DNA from: an uncultured Rhodobiaceae bacterium | GTDB lineage: Bacteria > Pseudomonadota > Alphaproteobacteria > Parvibaculales > Parvibaculaceae | DNA length: 52,722 bases | NCBI GenBank assembly: GCA_913057645.1 | Contig: CAJXOU010000015.1 | Coordinates: forward strand, 1-52,722 | Reading direction: 5' to 3' | Shown here: piece after piece, positions 1 through 7,058 of the stretch | How the letters are laid out: each line of letters opens with the position of its first letter | Position numbering within the stretch: the first letter of the stretch is position 1 | The notes under the pieces: model-generated | Told to the model about the DNA's origin: nothing | Database searches by the model: none | The model's input: the letters and a program-made list of their open reading frames with translations, nothing else | Made by a program: the position numbers and the translations under genes

Positions 1-120
1 GGGGGGGGGGGGGGGGGGTGAGCGGGGGGGGTGGGAGGGAAGGGGGGGGGGTGAGCGTGAGTCTGGACGGGAGGCGTGGATTTCGGGGGGGAGCAGTGCG
101 ACGTCGGTGGCGAAAGCGGG
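1..120. repeat. Guanine-rich low-complexity edge, probable artefact
   Basis: The first 18 bases are an unbroken run of G. They are followed by further G runs of 8 to 10 separated by short GTGAGC or GGGAGG-like pieces, up to about position 120. Nothing in the rest of the window has this composition. Two-colour sequencing chemistry is known to produce false poly-G tails, and assemblies can keep them at contig ends. The short reading frames across it are glycine/arginine translations of the G runs and are not credible proteins. Confidence 0.75.
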
Positions 121-261
121 GGGGTGGAGGCGGTGGGGCGGGTGGGCGTTCTGGGGAGCGATGCCACGGACTACTGGCGCGAAGTCAGGCGGGCCGACGG
201 CACCTCCGGTTGGGTCTTCCGGAACTATGTCGCCGGGGATAAGCCGGCGGCCTGCTCCTGA
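121..261 (+). CDS. C-terminal fragment of an SH3-like (SH3b) domain protein
   Basis: The reading frame ending at the TGA of 259-261 encodes the stretch DYWREVRRADGTSGWVFRNY about 13 residues before the end. This matches the typical last strands of bacterial SH3 domains, where a W-x-x-V strand, a DG turn and a GWV strand end in an N-Y motif. Such domains sit in secreted or envelope proteins and often bind cell-wall peptides. The 5' part is lost in the G-rich artefact, so start, length and signal peptide cannot be seen. It converges on the carbonic anhydrase gene. The assignment rests on one short motif. Confidence 0.5.
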   Translation, partial: GVEAVGRVGVLGSDATDYWREVRRADGTSGWVFRNYVAGDKPAACS

Positions 262-368
262 GCGGGGCGGGGATAAGTCGTCGCGCAGGCAGGGCTAGCG
301 CCCTCGGGATATGCCCGGCGGGGATATCGCCGTCATTTGTGACGTTTTGATTGCATTCAGGTGACAGT

Positions 369-399
369 GAATTCCGGCTCCGGAAAGAGGGCCGGATTC
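369..399. terminator. Possible bidirectional terminator hairpin
   Basis: GAATTCCGGC at 369-378 can pair with GCCGGATTC at 391-399, with one bulged T and a 12-base loop. It lies between the convergent SH3-like fragment and the carbonic anhydrase gene, where a shared terminator would be expected. No clear T-tract follows on either side, so this is only a weak candidate. Confidence 0.25.
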
Positions 400-433
400 C
401 GCGCTTTCGAATTGTGACGGTGGCGCGCCGTTT

Positions 434-1075
434 CTATTCCACGACGTCGTCGAACCGGCCCTTTGCGGGGTCGTAGATCGACAGGATTCCGCTGCCGATG
501 CCGTAGAACCAGCCATGCAGCCGCAGCTTTCCGGCCTTTTCCGGCTCCGCGATGAAGGGAAACGTTCTCAGACGCTCGAGCGAGGCGACGACGGCCTCCT
601 GTTCGAGCAGGCGCAGCGCCCTGGAACGCTCCAGATTCTCATTCTTTTCAAGGACTTGGCGCGCAATGGGCTCCGCCAGCGAGATCCAGCTCGGAATGAA
701 GTCGCCCGACGCGGGCTTGCCGCAGCAGCCGTCGTAGAGCGCCTCGATGCCGCCGCAGGCGGCATGCCCCATCACGATAATGTCCTTTATTTCCAATGCC
801 TTGACGCCGAATTCCAGCGCCGCGCTGGTGCCGTGATAATGGCTGTCCGGCTCGTAGGGCGGCACCAGGTTCGCCACGTTCCGCACCACGAACAGCTCCC
901 CCGGATCGGACTGGAACACCATTGCCGGGTCGGTGCGGCTGTCGCAGCACGCGATGATGAGCGCCTTGGGCTGCTGCCGCCGCGCCGCAAGTGCCTGATA
1001 TCGTTCCTCATTCTGGCGATAGGTTCCGGCGCGGAAGGCGCGGTATCCGTCGATCAGGCTCTCGGTCGTGGTCAT
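434..1075 (-). CDS. can: Beta-class carbonic anhydrase
   Basis: This 213-residue protein interconverts CO2 and bicarbonate in the cytoplasm using one zinc per subunit. The beta-class signature is complete. C43 begins the CxDSR motif (CCDSR, C43 to R47), giving the first zinc Cys and the Asp-Arg dyad. H104 and C107 form the HxxC motif (HAAC) for the other two ligands, followed by GGIEAL. Length and order of motifs fit the bacterial Can/CynT group. The ATG at 1075 has a CGGAG ribosome site five bases upstream. It is divergent from the small membrane protein gene across about 240 bases that must hold both promoters. It is monocistronic here, and no cyanase neighbour is present, so a general bicarbonate-supply role is the better inference. 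Confidence 0.93.
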   Translation of the reverse strand: MTTTESLIDGYRAFRAGTYRQNEERYQALAARRQQPKALIIACCDSRTDPAMVFQSDPGELFVVRNVANLVPPYEPDSHYHGTSAALEFGVKALEIKDIIVMGHAACGGIEALYDGCCGKPASGDFIPSWISLAEPIARQVLEKNENLERSRALRLLEQEAVVASLERLRTFPFIAEPEKAGKLRLHGWFYGIGSGILSIYDPAKGRFDDVVE

Positions 1076-1326
1076 GGCGGCTCCGTGGAAATGCTGGTTT
1101 CTGGAAGCCTACATACACAAGCGCCGCCCATCGCGAAAGCCGCCGCGATCCGCACTTTCCTGCCTGTTTTGCAATCACTTGCACAATACTTGATCGTCGG
1201 TAACCATTCTGCGGTTTCCGGACGCCTTGATGCGCCGTTGCACTGGCAAAGGCCCGAAATCTGCATAGAGTCCGGGCTTAAAGGGCGCGCGAAGGGGCCG
1301 CGCTGAACCAATTGATGGGGAACGAC

Positions 1327-1659
1327 ATGTCGCTTGCTGAACTCCTCGGGAATCTGTCCTTGGAGACACAGATAATCATCGCCGGGCTGGTGGTTCTGTT
1401 CGTGATCCTGGCGCTGCTGCACGCCTCCAACTTGCGTGACACGCGCGAGCGCGAAGCGGCTTATGCCGATCGCGAGATGAGGGCGCGTCTCGATCGGCTG
1501 ATGCAGAAACTCGAAGGCAGGAACGTCGGTGCGAATGGGCGCATCGTCCCGGCGGTCAGCCGTCCGCGGCCGCTCAGCCGCACCGCCGACAAGCGGGTCC
1601 CCGCGGCGCGCTGTCCCGCGCCCGTCAGATCTCAGGGGGGCACGGCGGCAAGGCGCTGA
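1327..1659 (+). CDS. Small single-pass membrane protein of unknown function
   Basis: A 110-residue protein with one strong hydrophobic segment at about residues 13-36 (IIIAGLVVLFVILALLHA). A charged, Arg/Glu-rich helical stretch that could be a short coiled coil follows to about residue 70. The tail is basic, Pro/Arg-rich and probably disordered. Three possible starts are in frame: TTG 1312, ATG 1315 and ATG 1327. The last is chosen because GGGGA lies seven bases upstream. I do not recognise a family. The layout (short N-terminus, one helix, cytoplasmic coil) is common in small envelope-associated proteins. It is followed by a 157-base gap holding the structured cysD leader. Confidence 0.6.
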   Translation: MSLAELLGNLSLETQIIIAGLVVLFVILALLHASNLRDTREREAAYADREMRARLDRLMQKLEGRNVGANGRIVPAVSRPRPLSRTADKRVPAARCPAPVRSQGGTAARR

Positions 1660-1700
1660 GAAAGCGTCGAGAAGTCCATACGCCTGCGCCGATTTGGCGC

Positions 1701-1728
1701 TTGCAAATGGCGGGCAGGCGCATTAAAT
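1701..1728 (+). promoter_or_regulatory. Candidate promoter of the cysD-cysNC operon
   Basis: TTGCAA at 1701-1706 and TTAAAT at 1723-1728 have a 16-base spacer and resemble sigma-70-type -35 and -10 boxes. Transcription would start near 1735, just before the leader hairpins. This is a visual match only. Confidence 0.4.
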
Positions 1729-1803
1729 CACAATCGCAAACGGGGTTAGAAATCTAATCCCTTTGTTTTTATGTGATTTATCCCGAAGCGCCAAACGCTT
1801 CGG
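1724..1803 (+). promoter_or_regulatory. Structured leader of cysD: nested inverted repeats and hairpins
   Basis: Three inverted repeats fill this 80-base stretch. TAAATCACA (1724-1732) and TGTGATTTA (1772-1780) are perfect 9-base arms. Inside them GGGGTTAG (1742-1749) pairs with CTAATCCC (1754-1761) around AAAT, with one G-T wobble, and is followed by TTTGTTTTT like an intrinsic terminator. A third hairpin pairs CCGAAGCG (1783-1790) with CGCTTCGG (1796-1803) and ends one base before the ribosome site AGGAAG (1805-1810). The arrangement suggests control of sulfate activation by attenuation, an RNA switch, or an operator dyad. I do not recognise it as a known riboswitch class. Confidence 0.5.
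1742..1770 (+). terminator. Hairpin plus T-tract in the cysD leader
   Basis: An 8-bp stem (one G-T wobble) with a 4-base AAAT loop spans 1742-1761 and is followed directly by TTTGTTTTT. It has the form of an intrinsic terminator. It may end transcripts of the upstream membrane-protein gene or act as an attenuator for cysD, since the candidate cysD promoter lies upstream of it. Confidence 0.5.
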
Positions 1804-1816
1804 CAGGAAGGCAGCC

Positions 1817-2611
1817 ATGGATCGTCTGGATCAGCTAGAAAGCCAGAGCATCTTCATCTTCCGCGAAGCATTCAACCGGATCGAGAATATCGCCATGCTG
1901 TGGTCGTTGGGCAAGGACTCCAACGTCATGATCTGGCTCGCCCGCAAGGCCTTTTTCGGCCATGTCCCGTTCCCGGTCATGCATGTCGACACGGAAAAGA
2001 AGTTCCCCGAAATGTACGAATTCCGGGACCGCTACGCCGCGGAGTGGAATCTGAACTTCATCCGCGAACTGTGCCCGCCGATCGAGGATATCGACGACAC
2101 GCTGCCGCCGGCCGCGCGTTCCGCAGCCCGCAAGACGGCAGGCCTCAAGAAGGCCATCGAGAAGCACAAGTTCAATGCGCTCTTCGCCGGCATCCGCCGC
2201 GACGAAGAGGCGACCCGCGCCAAGGAGCGCGTCTTCAGTCCGCGCGGCGCCACCGGCCAGTGGGACTTCCGCGACCAGCCGCCCGAATTCTGGGACCAGT
2301 TCAAGACGGATTTCCCGCCCGGCACGCATATCCGCGTCCATCCGCTGCTGCACTGGACCGAGGTCGACATCTGGCTCTACACGCTGCGCGAGAGGATTCC
2401 GACCATCCCGCTCTATTTCGCCAAGGATGGAAAGCGCTATCGCTCGCTCGGCGACAAGGACATCACCAACCCGGTGGCAAGCACGGCGACGACCATCGAG
2501 GAAATCATCGAGGAACTCCGGACGACGAGAATCTCCGAACGTTCCGGCCGCGCCATGGACCACGAAGCGGAGGATGCCTTCGAGCGTCTCCGCGCCGACG
2601 GCTACCTCTAA
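1817..2611 (+). CDS. cysD: Sulfate adenylyltransferase subunit 2 (CysD)
   Basis: CysD is the catalytic subunit of ATP sulfurylase. With the GTPase CysN it makes adenosine 5'-phosphosulfate from sulfate and ATP in the cytoplasm. This 264-residue protein has the N-type PP-loop in its CysD form, SLGKDS at residues 30-35, then MIWLARKAF. An RRDEEATRAKERVFSPR block near residues 125-140 is also characteristic. The longest frame starts at 1763, but ATG 1817 is chosen because it has the AGGAAG ribosome site and gives the usual MDRLDQLE N-terminus. It is followed 12 bases later by cysNC and is clearly one operon. It is probably controlled by sulfur supply through the structured leader. Confidence 0.95.
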   Translation: MDRLDQLESQSIFIFREAFNRIENIAMLWSLGKDSNVMIWLARKAFFGHVPFPVMHVDTEKKFPEMYEFRDRYAAEWNLNFIRELCPPIEDIDDTLPPAARSAARKTAGLKKAIEKHKFNALFAGIRRDEEATRAKERVFSPRGATGQWDFRDQPPEFWDQFKTDFPPGTHIRVHPLLHWTEVDIWLYTLRERIPTIPLYFAKDGKRYRSLGDKDITNPVASTATTIEEIIEELRTTRISERSGRAMDHEAEDAFERLRADGYL

Positions 2612-2623
2612 GGAATTCCGATC

Positions 2624-4546
2624 ATGCCCGAAGCCTCCGAAGCCAAGGTGAAGCTCGCCACCGTCAACGAGTCGCCCGCCTCCGCGCGCGACCTCCTGCG
2701 CATTGTCATCGTCGGTCACGTCGACCACGGTAAGTCGACCCTTGTTGGCCGCATGTTCCATGACACGGGCTCGCTCCCCGACGGCAAATATGAATCCATC
2801 AAGGCGATGTGCGAACGCCGCGGCGTGCCCTTCGAATGGGCGTTCCTCATGGACGCGCTGCAGGCCGAGCGCGATCAGGGCATCACCATCGACACGAGCC
2901 AGATCTGGTTCAAGACCGATGCGCGCGACTACACGATCATCGACGCGCCGGGCCACAAGGAATTCCTGAAGAACATGATCACCGGCGCCGCGCAGTCCGA
3001 TGCGGCGCTTCTCATCATCGACGCGGCAGAAGGTGTACGCGAGCAGTCCCGCCGGCACGGCTACCTGCTGCATCTTCTCGGCATTCGCCAGGTCGCGGTT
3101 GCCGTCAACAAGATGGACCTGATCGGCTACGAACAGGATCAGTTCGATCTCATCGAGCAGGAATATCGTGACTATCTGACGTCCATCGGCGTCACACCGA
3201 CCTTCGTCATCCCGGTCTCCGCGCGCGCAGGCGACAACATCGTCACGGAGTCGACGACGATGGCCTGGTACAAGGGGCCGACGGTCGTCAAGGCGCTGGA
3301 CAGCTTCCTGCCGAAGGCGACGGCAAGCGATCGTCCGCTGCGTTTCCCGGTGCAGGATGTCTACAAGTTCGACCAGCGCCGTATTATCGCGGGGCGGATC
3401 GAGGAAGGCAGCTTTGCGGTCGGCGACGAACTCGTCTTCTCGCCATCGAACAAGAAGGCGCGCGTGAAGTCCATCGAGGCCTGGTCCACGATCCCCGGCA
3501 AGGAGCAGCCGACGGAGGCCTTTGCGGGCGAGTCTGTCGGTATCACGCTCGACGAACAGATCTTCGTCGAACGCGGTGAACTCGCAAGCCATGTCGAACA
3601 TGCGCCCATCGAGACCGATGTTTTCCGCGCCCGCATCTTCTGGCTCGGTCACGAGTCGATGGTCAAGGGCAAGACCTACCGCATCAAGCTCGGCACCATG
3701 GAAGCGCCGGTGACGGTCCAGTCCATCGAGAGCATCATCGATACGAGCGACCTCTCGAACACCTCGTCTCATCAGGTGGAGCGAAACCAGGTCGCCGAGG
3801 TCGTGCTGCGCTCGCGCCGCATGCTCGCGCTCGATGAATTCGAAAAAGCACCGAAGAGCGGGCGCTTCGTTCTCATCGACAAATACGACATCGCCGGCGG
3901 TGGCATCATCTCGATGGAGGGCTACGCCAACCAGCGCGATCTCATCACGTCCCGCTCCACGAACATCACGCGCGTTGAACACGGCGTGACGACGGAAGCG
4001 CGTGCTTTCAAGAATGGCCATAAGGGTGGCGTCCTCTGGTTCACCGGGCTCTCGGGCGCCGGCAAGTCCACCGTCGCCGTCGCCCTCGAGAAGAAGCTCT
4101 TCGAGAAGGGATATAATGTCTTCGTGCTGGACGGGGATAACGTCCGGCACGGCCTCAACGCCAATCTGAGCTTTTCCCCGGAAGACCGTGCCGAAAACAT
4201 CCGCCGCGTCGGCGAAGTGTCGGCTCTGTTTGCCCGCGCGGGCATGATCGCCATCACCTCCTTCATCTCGCCCTATCGCTCGGATCGCGATCGTGCGCGG
4301 GAGGCATCGAATGGCGGCGATTTCCACGAAATTTTCGTGAAGGCGGATGTAGCGACCTGCGAGGCGCGCGACCCGAAAGGCCTCTACAAGAAGGCAAGAT
4401 CCGGCGAAATCAAGGATTTCACGGGCATTTCTGCCCCTTACGAGGAGCCGGACAACGCCGAGCTCACCATCGACACATCGGTGCTGTCCGTGGACGAGTC
4501 GGTCGAACAGCTCGTCAACTATGTGGAGATGAAGTTCAAGGTATAA
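2624..4546 (+). CDS. cysNC: Bifunctional sulfate adenylyltransferase subunit 1 / APS kinase (CysNC)
   Basis: A 640-residue fusion. The N-terminal CysN GTPase (to about residue 460) drives APS formation by CysD. Its motifs are GHVDHGKST (31-39), DAPGH (107-111) and NKMD (162-165), followed by EF-Tu-like beta-barrel domains. The C-terminal CysC part (from about 468) has the P-loop GLSGAGKST (476-484), [10 protein letters not shown] (from 504) and [10 protein letters not shown] (from 548). It phosphorylates APS to PAPS. The same architecture is known for rhizobial NodQ and for CysNC of many alphaproteobacteria. No sulfotransferase or PAPS reductase is in the window, so the fate of the PAPS (assimilation or sulfation) cannot be decided here. 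The ATG at 2624 lies 12 bases after cysD. Confidence 0.96.
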   Translation: MPEASEAKVKLATVNESPASARDLLRIVIVGHVDHGKSTLVGRMFHDTGSLPDGKYESIKAMCERRGVPFEWAFLMDALQAERDQGITIDTSQIWFKTDARDYTIIDAPGHKEFLKNMITGAAQSDAALLIIDAAEGVREQSRRHGYLLHLLGIRQVAVAVNKMDLIGYEQDQFDLIEQEYRDYLTSIGVTPTFVIPVSARAGDNIVTESTTMAWYKGPTVVKALDSFLPKATASDRPLRFPVQDVYKFDQRRIIAGRIEEGSFAVGDELVFSPSNKKARVKSIEAWSTIPGKEQPTEAFAGESVGITLDEQIFVERGELASHVEHAPIETDVFRARIFWLGHESMVKGKTYRIKLGTMEAPVTVQSIESIIDTSDLSNTSSHQVERNQVAEVVLRSRRMLALDEFEKAPKSGRFVLIDKYDIAGGGIISMEGYANQRDLITSRSTNITRVEHGVTTEARAFKNGHKGGVLWFTGLSGAGKSTVAVALEKKLFEKGYNVFVLDGDNVRHGLNANLSFSPEDRAENIRRVGEVSALFARAGMIAITSFISPYRSDRDRAREASNGGDFHEIFVKADVATCEARDPKGLYKKARSGEIKDFTGISAPYEEPDNAELTIDTSVLSVDESVEQLVNYVEMKFKV

Positions 4547-4580
4547 CCCTTCTGGTGAGTGATTCCGGATAGGGTGAGCC

Positions 4581-5567
4581 ATGAGCGTTCTGGTCACGGG
4601 TGGTGCGGGATATATCGGCAGCCATGCCGTGATCGACCTCTTGCGCGCCGGCGAGAAGGTGGTCGTTGTCGACGACCTCTCGACGGGCTTCGACTGGGCG
4701 ATTCAGGACGCGGCGGCGCTTCATACCGGCGATGTCGGCGATCCCGCCTTGATCGACCGCGTTATTGCCGAACACGACGTGGACGCAGTGATCCATTTCG
4801 CGGGCTCCATCGTCGTTCCCGAGTCCGTCGAAAATCCGCTCAAATACTATTCGAACAACACCGCCAAATCGCGCTCGCTCATCGAGCGGTGCGTTGCCAG
4901 CCGCGTGAAGCATTTCATCTTTTCCTCGACCGCTGCCGTCTACGGTATGCCGGAGGCGTCGCCCGTCAGCGAAGAAGCAGCGCTGCGTCCCATGTCGCCC
5001 TATGGCCGCTCCAAACTCATGACCGAATGGATGCTGCGCGATGTCGCGGAGGCACATCCGATGACCTTTGCGGCGCTTCGCTATTTCAACGTCGCGGGCG
5101 GCGATCCCGAAGGCCGCGTCGGCCAGTCCACCGCAAATGCCACCCATCTCATCAAGGCCGCTTGCCAGACGGCGCTCGGCCAGCGTCCCTTCATCGAGGT
5201 TTTCGGCGACGATTATCCGACGCCTGACGGCACGTGTATCCGCGATTACATCCATGTAAGCGATCTTGCTGCGGCGCATACCTCCGCGCTCGGCTATCTT
5301 CGCGGAGGAGGAGAAAGCCTTGTCGCGAACTGCGGTTACGGCCGTGGCTTTTCCGTTCGCGAGGTGCTTGGTGCCGTGGAGCGTGTCGCGGGTCGCGATT
5401 TCGAGGTGCGTCAGGCGCCGCGCCGTCCGGGTGACCCTGCTTCCGTCGTTGCGAACCCGGCCAGGATCAAGCAGACGCTGGGATGGGTGCCCGCCTATGA
5501 CGATCTCGATACGATCGTCTCTCATGCGTTTGCCTGGGAGAAGCGCCTTGCCGAACGCAATCGGTGA
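4581..5567 (+). CDS. galE: UDP-glucose 4-epimerase
   Basis: An extended short-chain dehydrogenase of 328 residues that interconverts UDP-glucose and UDP-galactose using bound NAD. Visible features are GGAGYIGS at residues 7-14 for NAD binding, SSTAAVYG with the catalytic Ser/Thr, and YGRSK with the Tyr and Lys of the active site. RYFNVAGGDPEG follows in the substrate region. The ATG follows a GGGTGA-like weak ribosome site, 34 bases after cysNC, so it could be cotranscribed with the sulfur genes. Its position between sulfate activation and UDP-GlcNAc synthesis hints at surface polysaccharide supply. The exact sugar specificity cannot be read from the sequence. Confidence 0.93.
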   Translation: MSVLVTGGAGYIGSHAVIDLLRAGEKVVVVDDLSTGFDWAIQDAAALHTGDVGDPALIDRVIAEHDVDAVIHFAGSIVVPESVENPLKYYSNNTAKSRSLIERCVASRVKHFIFSSTAAVYGMPEASPVSEEAALRPMSPYGRSKLMTEWMLRDVAEAHPMTFAALRYFNVAGGDPEGRVGQSTANATHLIKAACQTALGQRPFIEVFGDDYPTPDGTCIRDYIHVSDLAAAHTSALGYLRGGGESLVANCGYGRGFSVREVLGAVERVAGRDFEVRQAPRRPGDPASVVANPARIKQTLGWVPAYDDLDTIVSHAFAWEKRLAERNR

Positions 5568-5694
5568 GCCGATGTTCTCCCCAGGTCTCCGGGAATCGGG
5601 GCAACATAGCGAAATATAAAGTTATTTCCGCGTTAACCGGGGGCATTGCAGATTTGCGTCCTCAACCGCGTTGCATGGGAGACGAAGCGAGGCC

Positions 5695-7056
5695 ATGACG
5701 TCGAAAGCCCTGACCACGATCATTCTGGCAGCGGGAAAAGGCACACGCATGAAGTCGCGTCTGCCGAAGGTCCTTCACCCGATCGCAGGTCGGCCGATGC
5801 TGGGTCATGTGCTGGCTGCCGCGGGCGCTCTTGAGGGCGGAGAAACCGTTCTCGTCGTCGGCCCGGGTATGGAAGCTGTATCGGACTATGCGCATACACT
5901 CCTGCCGGCCGCGAAAATCGCAATCCAGGAGCAGCAGCTCGGAACGGGTGACGCAGTGCGTTCGGCGTCGGCTCACGTTATCCATGATGACGGCGTCGTG
6001 CTTGTGACCTTCGGCGACGCACCGCTTGTCCGCCGCGAGACGCTCGTGGGAATGGTGGAACGGTGCCGCGACGAGAGCGACATCGTGATCCTTGGATTCG
6101 AAGCTGCGGATCCAACGGGCTATGGCCGTATTGTGACCGACGGCGACAAGGTCCTCCGCATCGTCGAGCACAAGGACGCGAGCGAACAGGAACGAGCGAT
6201 CCGGCTTTGCTTCGGCGGACCGATGGCGGTGCGTGCCGGGCACCTGTCTTCGCTTCTCGCGAAGCTGACCAGCAACAACGCGCAGGGTGAATTCTATCTC
6301 ACCGATTTTGTCGCGCACGGCCGTGCAGCCGGACTCGATTGCAGCGCCCTCATCTGCCCGGAAAGCGACATTCAGGGCGTAAACAGCCGTGCCGATCTTG
6401 CTGCCGCCGAGGCCTCCATGCAGAGCCGCCTTCGGGCCGATGCCATGACAGGTGGCGTCACCTTCCTCGATCCCGACACCGTTTATCTCAGTTTCGATAC
6501 AAGTTTCGGTGAGGATGTGACGGTCGGTCAGAATGTCGTCTTCGCACCGGGATGCCGTATCGCGTCGGGCGCGACGATCAAGGCTTTTTCGCATCTCGAA
6601 GGAGCCGAGGTCGGCGAGGGTGCCGAGATCGGTCCTTTCGCTCGCATCCGCCCCGGGTCGTCCATCGGACGCAAGGCGAAGGTCGGAAATTTTGTCGAGA
6701 CGAAGAAAGCGAAGATCGAGGATGGCGCGAAGATCAGCCACCTCTCCTATATCGGAGATGCGCGTGTCGGCGCCGGCGCGAATATCGGCGCTGGCACGAT
6801 CACCTGCAACTATGACGGCTACAACAAGTTCTTCACCGATATCGGGGCTGGGGCCTTTGTCGGCTCGAACTCTTCTCTCGTCGCACCTGTGAAAATCGGC
6901 GATGGCGCCTATCTCGGTTCCGGCAGCGTCGTGACGAAGGATGTCGGCGCCGACGCGCTGGCCGTCGCGCGCGGCAAACAGATTGAGAAGCCCGGTTGGG
7001 CCGCGGCCTTCCGCGCGAAGAACGAAGGCATCAAGAAAGCATCATCGGGCGACTGA
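5695..7056 (+). CDS. glmU: Bifunctional GlcNAc-1-P uridyltransferase / glucosamine-1-P acetyltransferase
   Basis: GlmU carries out the last two steps of UDP-GlcNAc synthesis for peptidoglycan and LPS. The 453-residue protein matches the usual length of about 456. The N-terminal pyrophosphorylase has LAAGKGTRMKS near residues 11-21 and the FGDAPL metal-site motif. The C-terminal left-handed beta-helix contains repeated hexapeptides, NFVETKKA, NYDGYNKF and FVGSNSSLVAPV, which carry the acetyltransferase site. ATG 5695 is preferred over TTG 5671, which would add eight residues. Its stop is two bases from the glmS start, so the two genes are translated from one message. Confidence 0.96.
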   Translation: MTSKALTTIILAAGKGTRMKSRLPKVLHPIAGRPMLGHVLAAAGALEGGETVLVVGPGMEAVSDYAHTLLPAAKIAIQEQQLGTGDAVRSASAHVIHDDGVVLVTFGDAPLVRRETLVGMVERCRDESDIVILGFEAADPTGYGRIVTDGDKVLRIVEHKDASEQERAIRLCFGGPMAVRAGHLSSLLAKLTSNNAQGEFYLTDFVAHGRAAGLDCSALICPESDIQGVNSRADLAAAEASMQSRLRADAMTGGVTFLDPDTVYLSFDTSFGEDVTVGQNVVFAPGCRIASGATIKAFSHLEGAEVGEGAEIGPFARIRPGSSIGRKAKVGNFVETKKAKIEDGAKISHLSYIGDARVGAGANIGAGTITCNYDGYNKFFTDIGAGAFVGSNSSLVAPVKIGDGAYLGSGSVVTKDVGADALAVARGKQIEKPGWAAAFRAKNEGIKKASSGD

Positions 7057-7058
7057 AC

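Noticed and set aside
18-298. Short glycine/arginine-rich ORFs at the left edge
   Set aside because: They arise from poly-G runs. Only the last part of one frame shows SH3-like sequence.
1835-4597. A 920-codon open frame on the minus strand opposite cysD and cysNC
   Set aside because: It mirrors the codon pattern of highly GC-biased genes. The plus strand carries complete CysD and CysNC motifs, while the antisense translation is Arg/Asp/Glu-rich without recognisable domains.
5572-5614. Inverted repeat TGTT..CCCC / GGGG..AACA between galE and glmU
   Set aside because: The pairing is asymmetrical and no T run follows, so it is not a convincing terminator or RNA.
6996-7058. Upstream extension of glmS
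   Set aside because: It would place residues before Cys2, which must be N-terminal after Met removal, and it overlaps glmU.
7000-7058. Possible glmS ribozyme
   Set aside because: The two-base gap to glmU leaves no room, and the ribozyme is known from Gram-positive bacteria.
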